From positions 789,557-853,556 of the forward strand of contig JAKMXF010000011.1 of the NCBI GenBank assembly GCA_024704765.1: a stretch of DNA of 64,000 bases, given 5' to 3'. A program made the position numbers and the translations under genes. The notes below the pieces were generated by a model that worked only from the letters and a program-made list of their open reading frames with translations, did no database searches and was not told the DNA's origin. The stretch's first letter is position 1; every line of letters begins with the position of its first letter. The DNA is from Oopsacas minuta (Eukaryota > Porifera > Hexactinellida > Lyssacinosida > Leucopsacidae). Below are positions 11,831 through 23,874 of this stretch, piece by piece.

Positions 11831-14800
11831 CTATCGACAACCACAATAACCAACAATTGTATCTCTATAGCCTCGGATAGAAGTTATGGGTATTTCATCA
11901 ACTATGTTAGAAAGTAAAATATAGAGATTCTTATAGGAAGCTGGTACGCATTTCGCGTAACGTGGTTTGTGATGTCGTTGTGCAATGTTATTCATTATCT
12001 GTGCGTGTGTTGTACCATTGTGATGGTTGATTAGTTTGAATGGACAGTAGCCTTTACAATATCCGAAATCGAAAGTTGTGGGATACACGAAGTTATAGTC
12101 ATTTGTTCTCATTATCTTCAGGAATTCTTCCACTTTCATCTGTAAAATGAAAAGGTTATAGAGACTAGAATATAATTTGCTTGAGTACATGTACGGGTAA
12201 TTAACAATTTTTCCTGGATTTCCATTGCAAATCCATTTTTACATTTTTCTCTGAATTTCATATTCTAAAATCTAAGTCAAATAATTCGAAAATCGACCAA
12301 ATGACGAATTTCCCTGGATTATCAAGGGATTCGATGAGGATGAGCAAGTAGTAACTTTGCACAGATTTCGCATGACCTCAATCCTAGAAAATAAACCTAC
12401 GTTGACGTTCTAATAAACAATTAATAATCCATACAATTAACTATTTGTTATTTCATGCTACAATGCCTTTATTGTGGTTGTTTAATTAAAATATTACTGA
12501 AACTATGTGTGATATAGCGCGTTCATAGCGTCTGTAAATCGGAGCAAATTGGCGATGGAATTACAAGGGAATTATCTTAATTATTAGAGCAATAAATGCT
12601 ATGATATTAATTAATACATTGGTTAACTAGTATTTAATGTATTCATGTATTCACCATAAAGGTTATCTTCCCAACAAGAGATAACTCTGGAATATCGTTA
12701 ATTTAGGGAAATATGTTTTGAACAATTAGATGATTAATATACATTAATTATACTATACGCTGATATTAATCATAGACACACTATTTTTAATTATCTTATC
12801 AAAGTTCAAGGCTACGGACGATAGACGATATTATCAACGCGTTTTGTAAATCTTCTATAATAAAAATGCAATTTGTATATGTCAAGACAAATAGTTATTA
12901 TAATTACAATGTAATTCCATTGTTCCAACATTAATGATGTGTGTGGCTACGTATTTACAGTCAATTCACGTTATGTCGAAGCTCAAGGAACCGCGATTAT
13001 TACATCGACATAACCCGATTAAATTTATATTACTTTGATATTTGTACGATTTCAGACTTTGATATAAGCGGGTATTTGATATATTCGCGTTGGATAAAAC
13101 TGGAGTGTTTCATTATCTTAATAAGGTAAAACTTACACTTTGGGATACACGACTGCAAGAAGAAGAAGCTCTCACTTCTCTCACTTTAGATTCTACGTCA
13201 TTTTCTTCCACCGTCTCATCAGTGTATGGTAAATAACGCATGCTGACGTCACGAGGCTCTACGTGTTTCATTACATGGTCATTGTAGAGGGCTAGTAATG
13301 GTAGATGCGATGGAGAATATTTTGAACTGAAAATTTGTTTGGTAATCTTAACCAAACGTGATGAAGTTTCTATGGAAAATGTTAACTGATTTTTGAGTGC
13401 ATTTTGTTCGGTAGTTTGCAATGTTTTCATTAACTCTGTAATATCGAATACGCTCCAACCGTGTTGTGTTTGTTGATTATTCTCATCAATCATTTGGCAG
13501 GTAATCTGTGTTCTGTGTTTAAATGGGAGTTGATTTGATGATATTTCTATATAAAGTGATGTTTGTATCTCACTGATATCAGAGCATTTGTACCAAACGC
13601 GAAGTTCAGCACGTTCAAATGTAAAATTGAAAAACATATCTGAATACAATGATGGGAAAGTTATAGTGTGTTGTGTATCTGTTGATATCTCTAGAAGATT
13701 ACAAAACATGAAAAACTTTTCAGAATCGTCCACTACTAATGCGATAAATCTGTCCAACAAATTCTATACACTTTTTACCCACAAATTTCCATAAATATGT
13801 TAATATCAGTTAGCATTCAATTCAATATATGTTCTGCTTACACAGCGCTACTACTAATAAATAATGGTCAATGTTGTTAGTTTCACAAAGATGAGAGGAC
13901 AAATGAAGCTAATATGATCGTGTAACCCACCCTATAATGCTCTATAAACTATTATATGTTATATATCACGTGGGATAAGATCGTTCATTGAAATTGAATT
14001 ATACCTTATACCTTGCTTCACGCCACGAATTAAAATTCTTATACAAAAATGAACAAATAATTATTTCAGCATTATTCGATGAAAAACTCTACTAATTGAA
14101 CTATTGTGGCTAGAAACTGCGTGGAGGGTCTGGATTAGTTAAAAATAAATAGTTTACTTAATTTCTGTTAAGTTAAGTGTGTGCGAGCTCGCTTATGAGT
14201 TCTACTTCAATTTAATAATTATTTCAGCAGAATTGTGATTGAAAAGTGAATAAATTCAGTCAGTACGATTGGTAGTAAGAAAAATTTCGTTTTTCAATGA
14301 AAACTGATTCAACACCAACATAATGCCGTTATCAGGGCAATGATAATTAGTTGATAATAGTTGGTAGATTGTGGCGGGAGCTAGCTGCTTTAGAGATAGT
14401 GGTAATGGATAGAGAACGCATTGAACGATATTATGTCTAATCTTTGTGGTAGGATTTGCTTTATCTATATGCAAACCTTTGATGTTTATGGGGAGGTAGT
14501 GCGGGGGAGTTGCATATGAGGTTTATCATGTGGAAACAATTAAAGGAGAGCAGATTCTAAATATCATAATACTTCATATACAGGATCGCCTTTCATCAAC
14601 CTTAATTGGAGCATTCGTTTACTAGGAACAATTCTCTATCCCAATATAAAGTTGAAAAATACAAATTCAGTTCCTGCAAAATTTGATCCCAGTGTCACTC
14701 CAGCGATTAATTTGGAAATGAACATAGTTATATTGATAAATCTATGGTTTATTGTGGTTTAATCCAGCTCTAATATCAAAATGTATGTTTATAAAAATTG

Positions 14801-15147
14801 GTTGTTTTTCTTGGTAAAATGTGAAATAAACAAACAATGATGAGGAAATAATTAATGAGCTTACCATCGAAAAATCCTTTGTAAACTTGCATCGAAGGTT
14901 CAGTCGCGAATAGTTGATCATTCGCGGAAAGTTGGTTATAGAAATTGTGTAAAAATGGTGGGATATATGATGCGATTTGACTTACACTATTCATGCGGCT
15001 ATTTACATTGTTGTTATCAATATTCGTTGATACGTCCTTTTCAATATGAGGTGATAAAGATCTGTGTAAAGGCGCTTGAAATGATAGGGTGAAGAAAACC
15101 GCGAATATAAACAAGATATAATAACCTATTCGCAGAAAAACTTTCAT
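11831..15147 (-). CDS. TGF-beta superfamily ligand precursor, atypical (lacks interchain Cys)
   Basis: A secreted growth-factor precursor assembled from three exons. Exon 1 (15147 to about 14865) has a hydrophobic signal peptide (YYILFIFAVFFTLSF). Exon 2 (about 13745 to 13137) is a prodomain-like segment ending at an excellent GTAAGT donor. Exon 3 (12139 to 11831) carries the cystine-knot domain after a TTTTACAG acceptor. Exons 2 and 3 join in phase 0. A furin-type site, REVR, lies just before the mature part. The mature domain has the family motif FDFGYCKGYCPFKL, a downstream CVP and a terminal CGCR. Six knot cysteines are present (SSC, YC, YC, KCVP, CGC). The position preceding CVP, normally the Cys that makes the interchain disulfide, is Lys. 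The exon 1-2 junction is uncertain and another prodomain exon may be missing. The ligand subfamily cannot be assigned. Confidence 0.85.
12956..13105. repeat. MITE family 1 copy (degraded), in TGF-beta-like gene intron 2
   Basis: It begins TACAGTCAATTCACGTTATG and contains GAAGCTCAAGGAACCGCGAT and GATATAAGCGGGTATTTGAT. The right terminus is decayed. It lies only about 30 bp from the splice donor of exon 2. Confidence 0.75.
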
Positions 15148-18100
15148 TGGGTACGAGTTGCAATAATTCGTTCAAAAGTAAGTAATACACTTGTATATTG
15201 AATACAGTTTGATTGGGTATATAAATACTTATTGCAAAGCTATGTTATACACGATTGAATGGTACAAGTTGTACGAGCAAAGCCTAGCTATTCAAAATTA
15301 CTTATAATTATGAGGCATTAGACAATACGATATTTATACTTGTATAGTGACAGTAGCAACCACTCATGACTTAGTTGTTGTAGTAGCTTGCACTTGTTGT
15401 TGAGGGAATTGACATGAAATTCTTTTGGTTGCTAAGGAGGATGGGTCAAAATTATTCCAGTTGGGACAACTGCTTCTCACGCTGGACATGTTGCTAGGTA
15501 TTATATAATGGAATGTGTAGGTTGTGTATTTGCATAATCACTTTGTGAATTTTGCACCTGTCTGTAAGTTAATATGGTTAAATTCATGAAAATAATTATC
15601 ATTTACTGACTTGACACTACTCCAAGTAATTAAATATCTTTGTGTAATGATAATGTAATATATAAACTATGTGTAATGTGTGTGTAAGTAGTGAGCTTAG
15701 GATAAGACGAACCAATCAGGTCCTTACAATGGTTATCCACTTGATATTACACCGGATAAAGCGAACGAATTTTGACCGTCTGTTGGTGTTCGTATTAACG
15801 AGGTTCCATTGTACTTGGCTCGTCGCTTCGCGATGAACTCGGCGCATTGCGCCTCGAGGTATCCATTATTCTCCGAATTAACGGCCCCTTTGAGTTTTAT
15901 AATATAGATATATTTAGAACAATGTAATTCACAAATATATGTGCCCTGGGTAGCCGTTTAGAGCAAGCCTGTATCCACTTTTGAGATTTGGCTAATTTTA
16001 CTTTATACACATAAAAACAACAATAAAATTACATATAATTAATCTAAAAAGTGTGAAAATCGGATTCAGCATGTTCGATATATTTAGTGAAGTTTTATTG
16101 AATTCTATTTACTTCCTTGATAAACACGATAAATACATAGTTATGCGACAATTTCAAAATTGCATATCGTACATCCTTTCCTTGACAACGGACAAACAAA
16201 CAAACAAACAAACAACAATTGAGATTAATAATATAGATTTATATTTCCATTCTGTCATATTAACTCTAATCCAAGATAATATCTAACTTATCGGATTATC
16301 ATAATTGCATATATCGTTATCAGGTATAATTATGGGTTTTCGCAGTTGATTATTATAATTATTATTAATTCACACTCGTTTAATAATTATTTTGCGAATT
16401 TAGAAGTTTATTGCTAATTCATTAATGTAGTTTGTATTAAGCCATGAATTTGCAGTATTCGTAGAAACGGTATTATATCTTAAATCGTTATCTTTCAAAA
16501 TTCCAACTCGATATCAGTAGGTAAGGTTATCGTCCACATGTTAGATCACAGGTACACGATAAAATATTACGAAAGTGCAGGTGTATTCTGTAGGTAGCAG
16601 AGGAGATAATAGTTTTATCAAAATATTATCGCAGCCTCTTAAACGCAAATCAAAGTCTTTAGATTTCTAACCCACATATAGACGACTAGGTCTAGAGACT
16701 ACGGCACTTATCATCTAACATAGAATTTGAGATAATAATTTCTTACTTAAAGTATTATCATTAATCTGCTAAATCGTTTCTATTCCACCATATATTGCAA
16801 ATGTTTTCTAATTATACTGGCGGAATATTCATAAAATGATGAATATTGAATTATATTTTTTGAAAGTGGCGAAGTCTCACAAAAGTGAAAATAACCCGAT
16901 ACTCTCTCGAATTAAATAACTTCAATCATCTATATAGTAATCGGTAATTAAAGGCTCTTGAATTAACTTGTTGATTTCCCTCGAACAACTGTTACTTCAA
17001 CATTATCTAACAATTTGTAACGCGGCCCTTGTAGGCATAATGTAAGAATTATGTCAAATTAAATTACAAAATATCTAGCAAATGGAGCTTGCTCGGCCAA
17101 CATGGGCTAAAATTTTAGTATGTACCAGATGGAAATCGGACATCACGTTCGATAAAGTTGATTAAAAACCCATGAAATACGCTAAATATATATAATCCAG
17201 ACTTCAAATTGGTCAATTTAAACTCGATAAAAATCGGCGATTACTTAATGTTCAAATTACAAAACATGCAGTATGGTACTGATGCTATACAGGTGCAGTG
17301 TAATTACAGAAAGTGGAATTCAGAGTTTTTTGAATCATATCAGTATAAGAATTACTATAAATGAGTGATACAGCATTTCTATACAAAATATAATGCAAAA
17401 ATCACCTAGAAATTCCACACCATTCATCAGATAAAACCACATTAATCGTTTAGAAATCTGCAATAGACACATGTAGTACGCTTTTAAATTTAAGTCTAGT
17501 TTCATTACATTTACATATTGTATGCCTTAGGTTATAAGATAATGAGATTTGTGTTAACATGTTGGTGATAAGTTAATATGCATTGAGTAACGAGAGTACA
17601 CGATAAAGGTTATGTTGGATTGGCTAAATCGCTGTTAGACGTAATAACCGCGAATAGACAATGCTTCCTGGAGGTATTAAATTGATAATGCACCTGTGGA
17701 ATAGGTAAATGGTTAGAGACAGGGTCAGTGGAACGAACAACAGAGTGATACATTAATTAATATGTCTAAAGGAAGGTAATAATAGAGATTAACTCCCACT
17801 CATAGTATAACTGTCCTCTTACCTAATCAAGATAGAAAATCTTCAAAATGACACAATGGTAATACAAATTGTCAGTGATTCGATACACTGCAAGATATGA
17901 TATATCTTGTAATCAACCCCTGGTGTAATTGATTAGCTATGCTATTCATAATAGGTAGAATTATATTCGGTGCAACCTCTGACACGATTTGATAAATTGT
18001 TTTAGAAGCACGATACCCGGCCCCTCGGTCCTTTGGTGGTACGTTCTGGTATTAACAATTCTACTGTAGTATGATGCAATGTAGTAATCACTTTTTTAGA

Positions 18101-18771
18101 AATTGAATAATGTTTGCTAATCGTGAAAGCGATAATATTCTAAGGAATTTAAGAAGTTGGGTAACATGCTTCACCCCCGTGTAATTGAATATAATTATAA
18201 TTGGGCTAGAGCTCTTGATTAGATTGCAATCATTAAGAAATTCAGGATTTAAATTCTTTCTAGTCCAGGACAGATAGATTGGCAAAGATAACAGGATTAA
18301 GAACATATTCATTCATGATTAGTTCGAAAGTATGTAGGAATAAGCATTGATACAATATATTTATTCAAATAATTTCCTATATTGTATTAGGCGTTTAACA
18401 AAATATGATTTTCACGGACAAAATAACTTAAACAAAAGAATATTTAATCCAAATCAGGGTAAGTGAATTTACCTAGACATGTTGATCATGTGTGTAAGTT
18501 ATCTAGAACTATTCCCAAATTAGTAATAATTACTCAAATATGGTTGATGAGAGGAACTCCTTAATTTTGAGATACAGACCTCCAAACATTATCCTGAAAC
18601 TTTCAACCATAAGAAAGGCATTTGGCAGTAATTGCTAGGCAAAAGTAACATAAATATACATACGCCTGCTTAATACAGGTGTAACCCCAAATATTCATGA
18701 ATTATCATATCATTGTCTCAGTTATTACTTATATTTCAAAACTATTGGATAATTCTAGGTAATATGTGTAA
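15148..18771. other. Gene-poor 3.6-kb region
   Basis: Upstream of the TGF-beta-like gene there is AT-rich sequence without a convincing ORF on either strand. It contains one inverted-repeat element (15725-15813) and a short CAAA microsatellite at about 16193-16214. It may hold distal regulatory sequence for the ligand gene, but nothing in the sequence proves this. Confidence 0.5.
15725..15813. repeat. Small inverted-repeat element (TACAATGG termini)
   Basis: It begins TACAATGGTTATCC and ends CGTATTAACGAGGTTCCATT followed by GTA. The same right-end words (TTCGTATT, GACGAGGTTCGATTGTA) bound an element in KLHDC3 intron 2 at 53.4 kb, so this is a second family of small elements with a TA-type terminus. 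Confidence 0.65.
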
Positions 18772-19068
18772 TTAATTGGACTTTCTAGCTAATTCTGCCT
18801 CTAATGATTTCACACGCTCCTCCAGGAATTTATTCCTCTTCTCCAATTCAACGACACGATTATCAGAACTGAGTTCTTCGTTTGCATGTTCACGAACATC
18901 AAGACGTTGTATAACCTTGCTAAATCTCTCATCTATGGAAAGTACTTCTATCGGTTTAATTATTGTTTTTTCAAGGAATTTATAGTATTCTTCTTCGAAT
19001 TTCGCGCGATCGAGCCAGATTGTTTCTGTGGAATCCAAGAGTTTAGTGGGTAAAGTTACAAGTGACAT
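18772..19068 (-). CDS. Small coiled-coil protein, unrecognised (98 aa)
   Basis: A complete 98-codon frame begins MSLVTLPTKLLDSTETIWLD. Its C-terminal half is a charged heptad helix (VVELEKRNKFLEERVKSLEA). Composition and the clean ATG-to-stop frame in an otherwise gene-poor region make it a plausible small gene. It has no signal peptide, membrane span or motif I can assign. It could also be the last exon of a longer gene whose upstream exon I cannot see. Confidence 0.5.
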   Translation of the reverse strand: MSLVTLPTKLLDSTETIWLDRAKFEEEYYKFLEKTIIKPIEVLSIDERFSKVIQRLDVREHANEELSSDNRVVELEKRNKFLEERVKSLEAELARKSN

Positions 19069-20061
19069 ATTATCCTATACGTTAAGGGCTAAAATATAAT
19101 AATGAAACTCATATGTAAAACCAAGAATGATCTATACGCATTTTTGAAATATTTAAAATTTGTTACTCCCCAACGTATATACATATGACATATCAATTTT
19201 TGAGGGTAGAGCCTTGGCTTTGCAAGAACTAGCATCGTGGTTAATAGAATTCTCTCAACGAATTCTTGGTAGGTCTGTACCAAAAGAGGAAAGGAAAAAA
19301 GGAAAAATGTCCACTTCACCTCGCTCGAAATTTGATAGTACGAATCTCCAATTTAAGGTCAAAGCCCCAGTTTTATAGAAATAATTCGAGCAATTATTGA
19401 ATTTTCGGTTAAGTGTGATTTTAATTCGTACAGCCTAATGTATAGCATTATGGAAATATAAACCTCACAAACTAAAAGTACAATAAGATAACTTTAAATA
19501 ATCTATAAGTGATAATTATATGGGAAATGATAAAACGCGATTAGATCAAATATGGTCGGCACTACACCGCAGGAGACTAACATAGTAAGAAAGCTGACAG
19601 ATATTAACCATAGTCTGAATACTAAAGTAAGTAATTAAAATCTCATTAACACACCGATTGCATAAATCGGTAACATGAGACTTGTTTCTTTCATAAAGTG
19701 ACCAAAACTAAGTGCTTATAAAGACGTGGAGAAGTTGGCTTGGGAATACAATGGCGTTATAATTGGGAAAGATTCGAGCAGAATTTCCTATCCACAAATT
19801 CAGGCGCAAACATTACTAAAGCTACAGTCATCTCCCGTTATATCGAAGTTCAAGGGACCCCAATAATATATTCGATATAAGCGGTAATTTCAATATATCC
19901 CTGTTCGACATAAAGGGAATTAACTGTGTTTCCATTTTAGAGAGATGTATAGTTAGAACTTTATGAAACGAAGGTACACAGTTATAATTACAATTACATA
20001 CACTTGATCAAAAAAGAAACCATAATAACAATCAAATCAATTGAATTACCATTTTATAGCC
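19069..20061. other. Intergenic region with one MITE
   Basis: No gene was accepted. A short plus-strand frame at 19160-19378 lacks a usable ATG. A family 1 inverted-repeat element lies at 19823-19928, about 130 bp beyond the TMC stop codon. Confidence 0.4.
19823..19928. repeat. MITE family 1 copy
   Basis: It begins TACAGTCATCTCCCGTTATA and ends TAAAGGGAATTAACTGTG. The central part is shorter than in the full ~170-bp copies, consistent with an internally deleted derivative. Confidence 0.8.
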
Positions 20062-22917
20062 TCAATGTTTTCTATTGTCTGTACGCTCGTATATACCGCC
20101 AATATTTGAAGCTTGTTTACGACGATCGACTAATTTTTCCCTATCATTCGTATTCATCCATGATAGCCTGGCTCCAGTAGCTGCTGCCCCGATATTACTT
20201 GTAATTGAATCCAAACGATCTTTGTAAACAAATTCATACTCGATGTCACTGTTATAATGAACCTGTAGGATATCGTTATGAAGTTTACGTAGGCTCTCTG
20301 CTTGGTTGAAAATAACAACAAGTTGATCACAGTAATATTGTTTATCAGCTGATTCGACTCCCAAACGATGACGTATTGATTTAACATTCTTTTTATAAGA
20401 TCCTACGATAATGTACTGTGCATATGCGAACAGTAACAATAAAGTTATGATCGAATACGTCACTCCAGGGCTTTTAATTAAATCAACGATATTAATAGCT
20501 ACTTCTGATCTGCTGATATAGATTTCAATTGGCCCGACGAAACTATCAAAATTCCTGAAAGGGCCGCATTCATCGGAAGGTTCAAGCTCAAGTAACATGT
20601 AAAGAATTGCCGCGAGACTTGCGAAATATATTAACATGAGTAGCAGGATGTAGAATAGGTTATTTCGAGCTGAGCGATATAAACCGCGAGACGAAGGACT
20701 ACAAAACCAAACACAACTATACTTTTTGACGTAGAAAGTAACGAAAAATGTTACTGAAGCAATCATTGGTAGAAATGGACAGAAGAATACGCCTAGAAGC
20801 ATTAGAGCTTGTGCGTATATCAAATCTAATACACTTTTTGCAATGATAAATTCTGGAGGATTTGTAACTAGCTTGGCTAGGAGATCTGCGTATTTCTTGA
20901 TAAATTGCTTTTTGACAATTTTGGAAACACGATTCCAAATTTTGGGACCGAAACGGTGAAGAAGATAACGTGATATTTCAGGAAATAGAGTTGTAATTAT
21001 CGCAAATACAAAATTAGTTACAGCTAAACGGTAGAATTCCTGACCGAAATAAGTTTCCCAACAACTAAATGACTGGCATTGAAATGAAGTTACGTTCAAA
21101 GTAGTCCCTAAGGCACCGTTGATAAAATTCGCAACTTCTTGTGGATTAAATTCAGTTGTATTACCAGCTGATACGGAGACATCCCCACCCGCTTGTATGA
21201 AAAGATAACTCACAAATAGTGTCAAAGTCAAAACAATCAATGAGGCTAATCGAATTAACACTGAACGAACTAAAGTTATTTTTAGCTCATAACTCTGTGT
21301 ACGGAATCGCTCATATTGTGCGAAAAATGGGAAAATAAACTGTAGCAGAAAATTGAGGATAACAATCGTGAGTGAATTGATTATCCCGGGGATGTTTATA
21401 CCCAAAGGCTGCAGGAATTGAGCTTGTGCTTCCCCAGGACAACGATTAGCCAAAGCCCATAATGTTGAAAATACTATTATTACGCCTGAAATTGCTAGAA
21501 GTAGAAAGGTGAGAATGTTAAAGAAAATTCGCAGGAATATTACCGCGAGCCATTCTTTCCATGAGCGGTGGAGATTTTTCGCGATTTGTTCATCTATTTC
21601 CTCTTTCAAATCAGTCGTGATTGAATGATGACGTAATTTCGCAGCTTTCTCATTAGAAATTCCATAATCCCAAGCACCGAAAACGCGATTGCAAGTTTCC
21701 GCAGATGTTTGACCACCTAGTGTACCATATGATTCGCGAAAAGCTTCACCAAGTTTGTAAATAAGCGCAATTAGGAACATCAAGAGAATTACAAGATTTG
21801 TGAATAAATACGCATATGGCATACTATACTGAAATACCGCATTTTCTGGATCATCCCGTTTAGGAGTGGCAATAATCTCATCGGTATAACTGCCATAAAA
21901 CAACTCAGTGTTTTCAAACCAATTATCCCCTGTCACGAGACCAAGGATATCCTCTTGGGGTTTGAAACGTATACGTGCTACGAGCGTTGAATTGAACTCT
22001 ATGACGTAATTGAATAGCAACTGAGGTAGTATGATAAACATAGTTGCTATGATAAACAGCACAAAGTTTATTAGAAAGATGAAACGTAGGAAAATGAAGT
22101 AAGAAACAACTGACGTACCGAATATACTCTCCACATGTTTCATTTCGCTACCCCAGAATGAAATAGACTTCACGTTATGCCAAATACTTTTGAAGCGTTC
22201 ATAATGTATATAACGCGCCGTGTACCAGAATCCATGCACTGAGGCTTGGCGTTTGATTTCATCACGTTTGAGTAGTTCAGTTGCTCGACGATTTCGTAAG
22301 TTCTTTGATTGATTTGGGAATGATTCAGTTGATAAATTTCGCGGTAACACACTCTGCTCAGTAGCTATAACTGCAAGGGGTTCATTCGGACCATTTTGCG
22401 CACATTGCCATTCAAATTCATTGTTTTCATTTCGCATTACAACTGGAGAAGCTTCATGGTCATGGTTAGATCTTACTACAGGTGGCTTTGATTCGGTTAA
22501 CGCTGAAGGGACCCGTTTTATCTTATTTTTCCTAAAAGATTTTTCACTCGCTGCACGTTTTACTGTACGTATTTTCTTATGGAAATCACAGTCTAATATA
22601 ACTCCTTCATTATCTTTACCACAAAATTCCTCCATAATTCCTACTATTTTACATTCATTCAATAGCATTTTACTGGGCGCATTTTCTATGATGTCATCAC
22701 TTGTAACCGGCCAAATAACCTCACTACTTTCTTTCTGCTTTATCTCATCATTATGGAAATTATCTATTACTTCTGTATCAGCTGGCGTTTCTATATATTC
22801 ACCTAGTACTTCTTTTAATTCAAAATTCGCCATATTAGTTTCTATGCTAGAAACTCCAACCTGTGTATCTTCTGTTTTGTTTGAGAATAAGTTTACTCGA
22901 CTGTCACTTTGCGCCAT
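20062..22917 (-). CDS. Transmembrane channel-like protein (TMC family)
   Basis: TMC proteins are multi-pass membrane proteins; some are pore subunits of mechanotransduction channels and others modulate ion leak. This is a 951-codon intronless frame. The first ~220 residues are a polar cytoplasmic tail. They are followed by about ten hydrophobic segments, starting with SVVSYFIFLRFIFLINFVLF after the family's W-G-S-E..E..FG entry. The TMC signature CWETYFGQEFYRLAV is present near residue 618, with the following FPEISRYLL segment. The C-terminal cytoplasmic tail is about 100 residues and charged. The membrane core has the usual family length. I cannot say which TMC subclass it belongs to, though the long N-tail and sequence feel closer to the TMC4/5/7 group than to TMC1/2. 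Confidence 0.9.
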   Translation of the reverse strand: MAQSDSRVNLFSNKTEDTQVGVSSIETNMANFELKEVLGEYIETPADTEVIDNFHNDEIKQKESSEVIWPVTSDDIIENAPSKMLLNECKIVGIMEEFCGKDNEGVILDCDFHKKIRTVKRAASEKSFRKNKIKRVPSALTESKPPVVRSNHDHEASPVVMRNENNEFEWQCAQNGPNEPLAVIATEQSVLPRNLSTESFPNQSKNLRNRRATELLKRDEIKRQASVHGFWYTARYIHYERFKSIWHNVKSISFWGSEMKHVESIFGTSVVSYFIFLRFIFLINFVLFIIATMFIILPQLLFNYVIEFNSTLVARIRFKPQEDILGLVTGDNWFENTELFYGSYTDEIIATPKRDDPENAVFQYSMPYAYLFTNLVILLMFLIALIYKLGEAFRESYGTLGGQTSAETCNRVFGAWDYGISNEKAAKLRHHSITTDLKEEIDEQIAKNLHRSWKEWLAVIFLRIFFNILTFLLLAISGVIIVFSTLWALANRCPGEAQAQFLQPLGINIPGIINSLTIVILNFLLQFIFPFFAQYERFRTQSYELKITLVRSVLIRLASLIVLTLTLFVSYLFIQAGGDVSVSAGNTTEFNPQEVANFINGALGTTLNVTSFQCQSFSCWETYFGQEFYRLAVTNFVFAIITTLFPEISRYLLHRFGPKIWNRVSKIVKKQFIKKYADLLAKLVTNPPEFIIAKSVLDLIYAQALMLLGVFFCPFLPMIASVTFFVTFYVKKYSCVWFCSPSSRGLYRSARNNLFYILLLMLIYFASLAAILYMLLELEPSDECGPFRNFDSFVGPIEIYISRSEVAINIVDLIKSPGVTYSIITLLLLFAYAQYIIVGSYKKNVKSIRHRLGVESADKQYYCDQLVVIFNQAESLRKLHNDILQVHYNSDIEYEFVYKDRLDSITSNIGAAATGARLSWMNTNDREKLVDRRKQASNIGGIYERTDNRKH

Positions 22918-23235
22918 TTGTAGTGGGAATAACGAAGGCCTATTTTGAATTATATTATTAGAATAAATGGTGTGTTTCAGTGGCTTATCAAATCATCGTA
23001 TTTTCACCTAAATGATTTTGCATAATTGCAAAGTTATTCCCTTATTTGAATAACTAGAAAAGTAAGCTAGGAATTCAATATTTTGATATTTTGTGTTCCT
23101 AGAGATATACTTGTTACTAATAACTGCGGGTAAATATGCCATATTAGATAGAACCCTCCCTCTTGAAATATATTATTTATGATGCCATAAATTCTTATTT
23201 AATAGTAACTCTATAAATGAATAATATATAAATAA
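22918..23235. other. Short intergenic gap between TMC and MRPL10
   Basis: AT-rich spacer of 318 bp containing the presumed TMC promoter and the MRPL10 3' end. I see no gene or repeat in it. Confidence 0.5.
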
Positions 23236-23874
23236 TTAAGTGATCTTGAGAGCATACTCCTTCTCAAATATTTGTGTGAGATAATTAACAAGAATATATT
23301 GATTCTGTCGCAACAGGGCTCGTAACTGATTTCCACCTTGGTTTAAAATACCAAGGATTTGCCCTTGTAACATTTCTTTATCTGGTAATCTTGACAAAGC
23401 GATCAGCTGTTCATTTCCAAGTAGTGTATTCTCATAGACTGCACCTAGAAGCACGAAATTTGACTGTTTATTCACTAGTTTTATGAATTTCTGTATTGGA
23501 CACTTGTTTGAGTAAATAGTGATCGTTTTGCTGATGAAAAATTGCGTTAGATGTTTGTATTTAGTTTGGCTTAAGTATACCTGGCAAGTTATGTTTGGGA
23601 AAATTGTGAGATAAATACCTTCATTAGACATTTCCCTTCTTAATTCAGCCCATACATCAGAAGATTTATCGTGGTAATGGTAGAAAGCTACAATTGAATT
23701 CTCATCTAAAGTTTTCTGTAGCCGTTTAGCCATTAGAATTTCTTTGATTGTATAAGAGCTTTTTGAAATAAGGAAAGGTTTTGTTCGATTCTTACTACAA
23801 CTTACTAGTGAGAATAATCTTTTCCTGATGATGGAAGGTATTGATAATTTAATTGCGTGTCTGAAAAGATTCAT
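23236..23874 (-). CDS. MRPL10: Mitochondrial ribosomal protein L10 (uL10m)
   Basis: A component of the mitochondrial large-subunit stalk base. This 212-aa frame begins with a basic, Ser-rich presequence typical of mitochondrial import (MNLFRHAIKLSIPSIIRKRL). The body follows the bacterial-type L10 pattern. An early helix is followed by NSIVAFYHYHDKSSDVW. The mid-domain contains FVLLGAVYENTLLGNEQL. The family's late segment reads LSRLPDKEMLQGQILGIL, equivalent to the LP-x-x-x-x-L motif of L10. Metazoan MRPL10 is about 260 aa, so this copy is somewhat short. It is unrelated in sequence context to the cytosolic P0 gene at the window's left end. Confidence 0.85.
   Translation of the reverse strand: MNLFRHAIKLSIPSIIRKRLFSLVSCSKNRTKPFLISKSSYTIKEILMAKRLQKTLDENSIVAFYHYHDKSSDVWAELRREMSNEGIYLTIFPNITCQVYLSQTKYKHLTQFFISKTITIYSNKCPIQKFIKLVNKQSNFVLLGAVYENTLLGNEQLIALSRLPDKEMLQGQILGILNQGGNQLRALLRQNQYILVNYLTQIFEKEYALKIT

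Noticed and set aside
14256-14474. Minus-strand frame inside the TGF-beta-like gene, considered as a prodomain exon
   Set aside because: No good donor at its 3' end and no family resemblance. A chance open frame in intron 1 is more likely.
15405-15520. Possible short first exon (MKFFWLLRRMGQNYS...) ending at a GTATTA donor
   Set aside because: No downstream exon in phase and no recognisable product. Not supportable from sequence alone.
15830-15870. GC-rich patch considered as a tRNA or hairpin RNA gene
   Set aside because: No acceptor stem, T-loop or anticodon arm could be drawn. It is a simple self-complementary patch next to a small repeat element.
19160-19378. Plus-strand 72-codon frame ending FKVKAPVL
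   Set aside because: It has no usable ATG in the coding-like part and no clear splice partners. It is not strong enough to call a gene.
374-23874. Two uL10-family genes (RPLP0 and MRPL10) in one window, considered as a linked pair
   Set aside because: They are cytosolic and mitochondrial proteins of very different sequence, more than 20 kb apart. Coincidence is the simplest reading.
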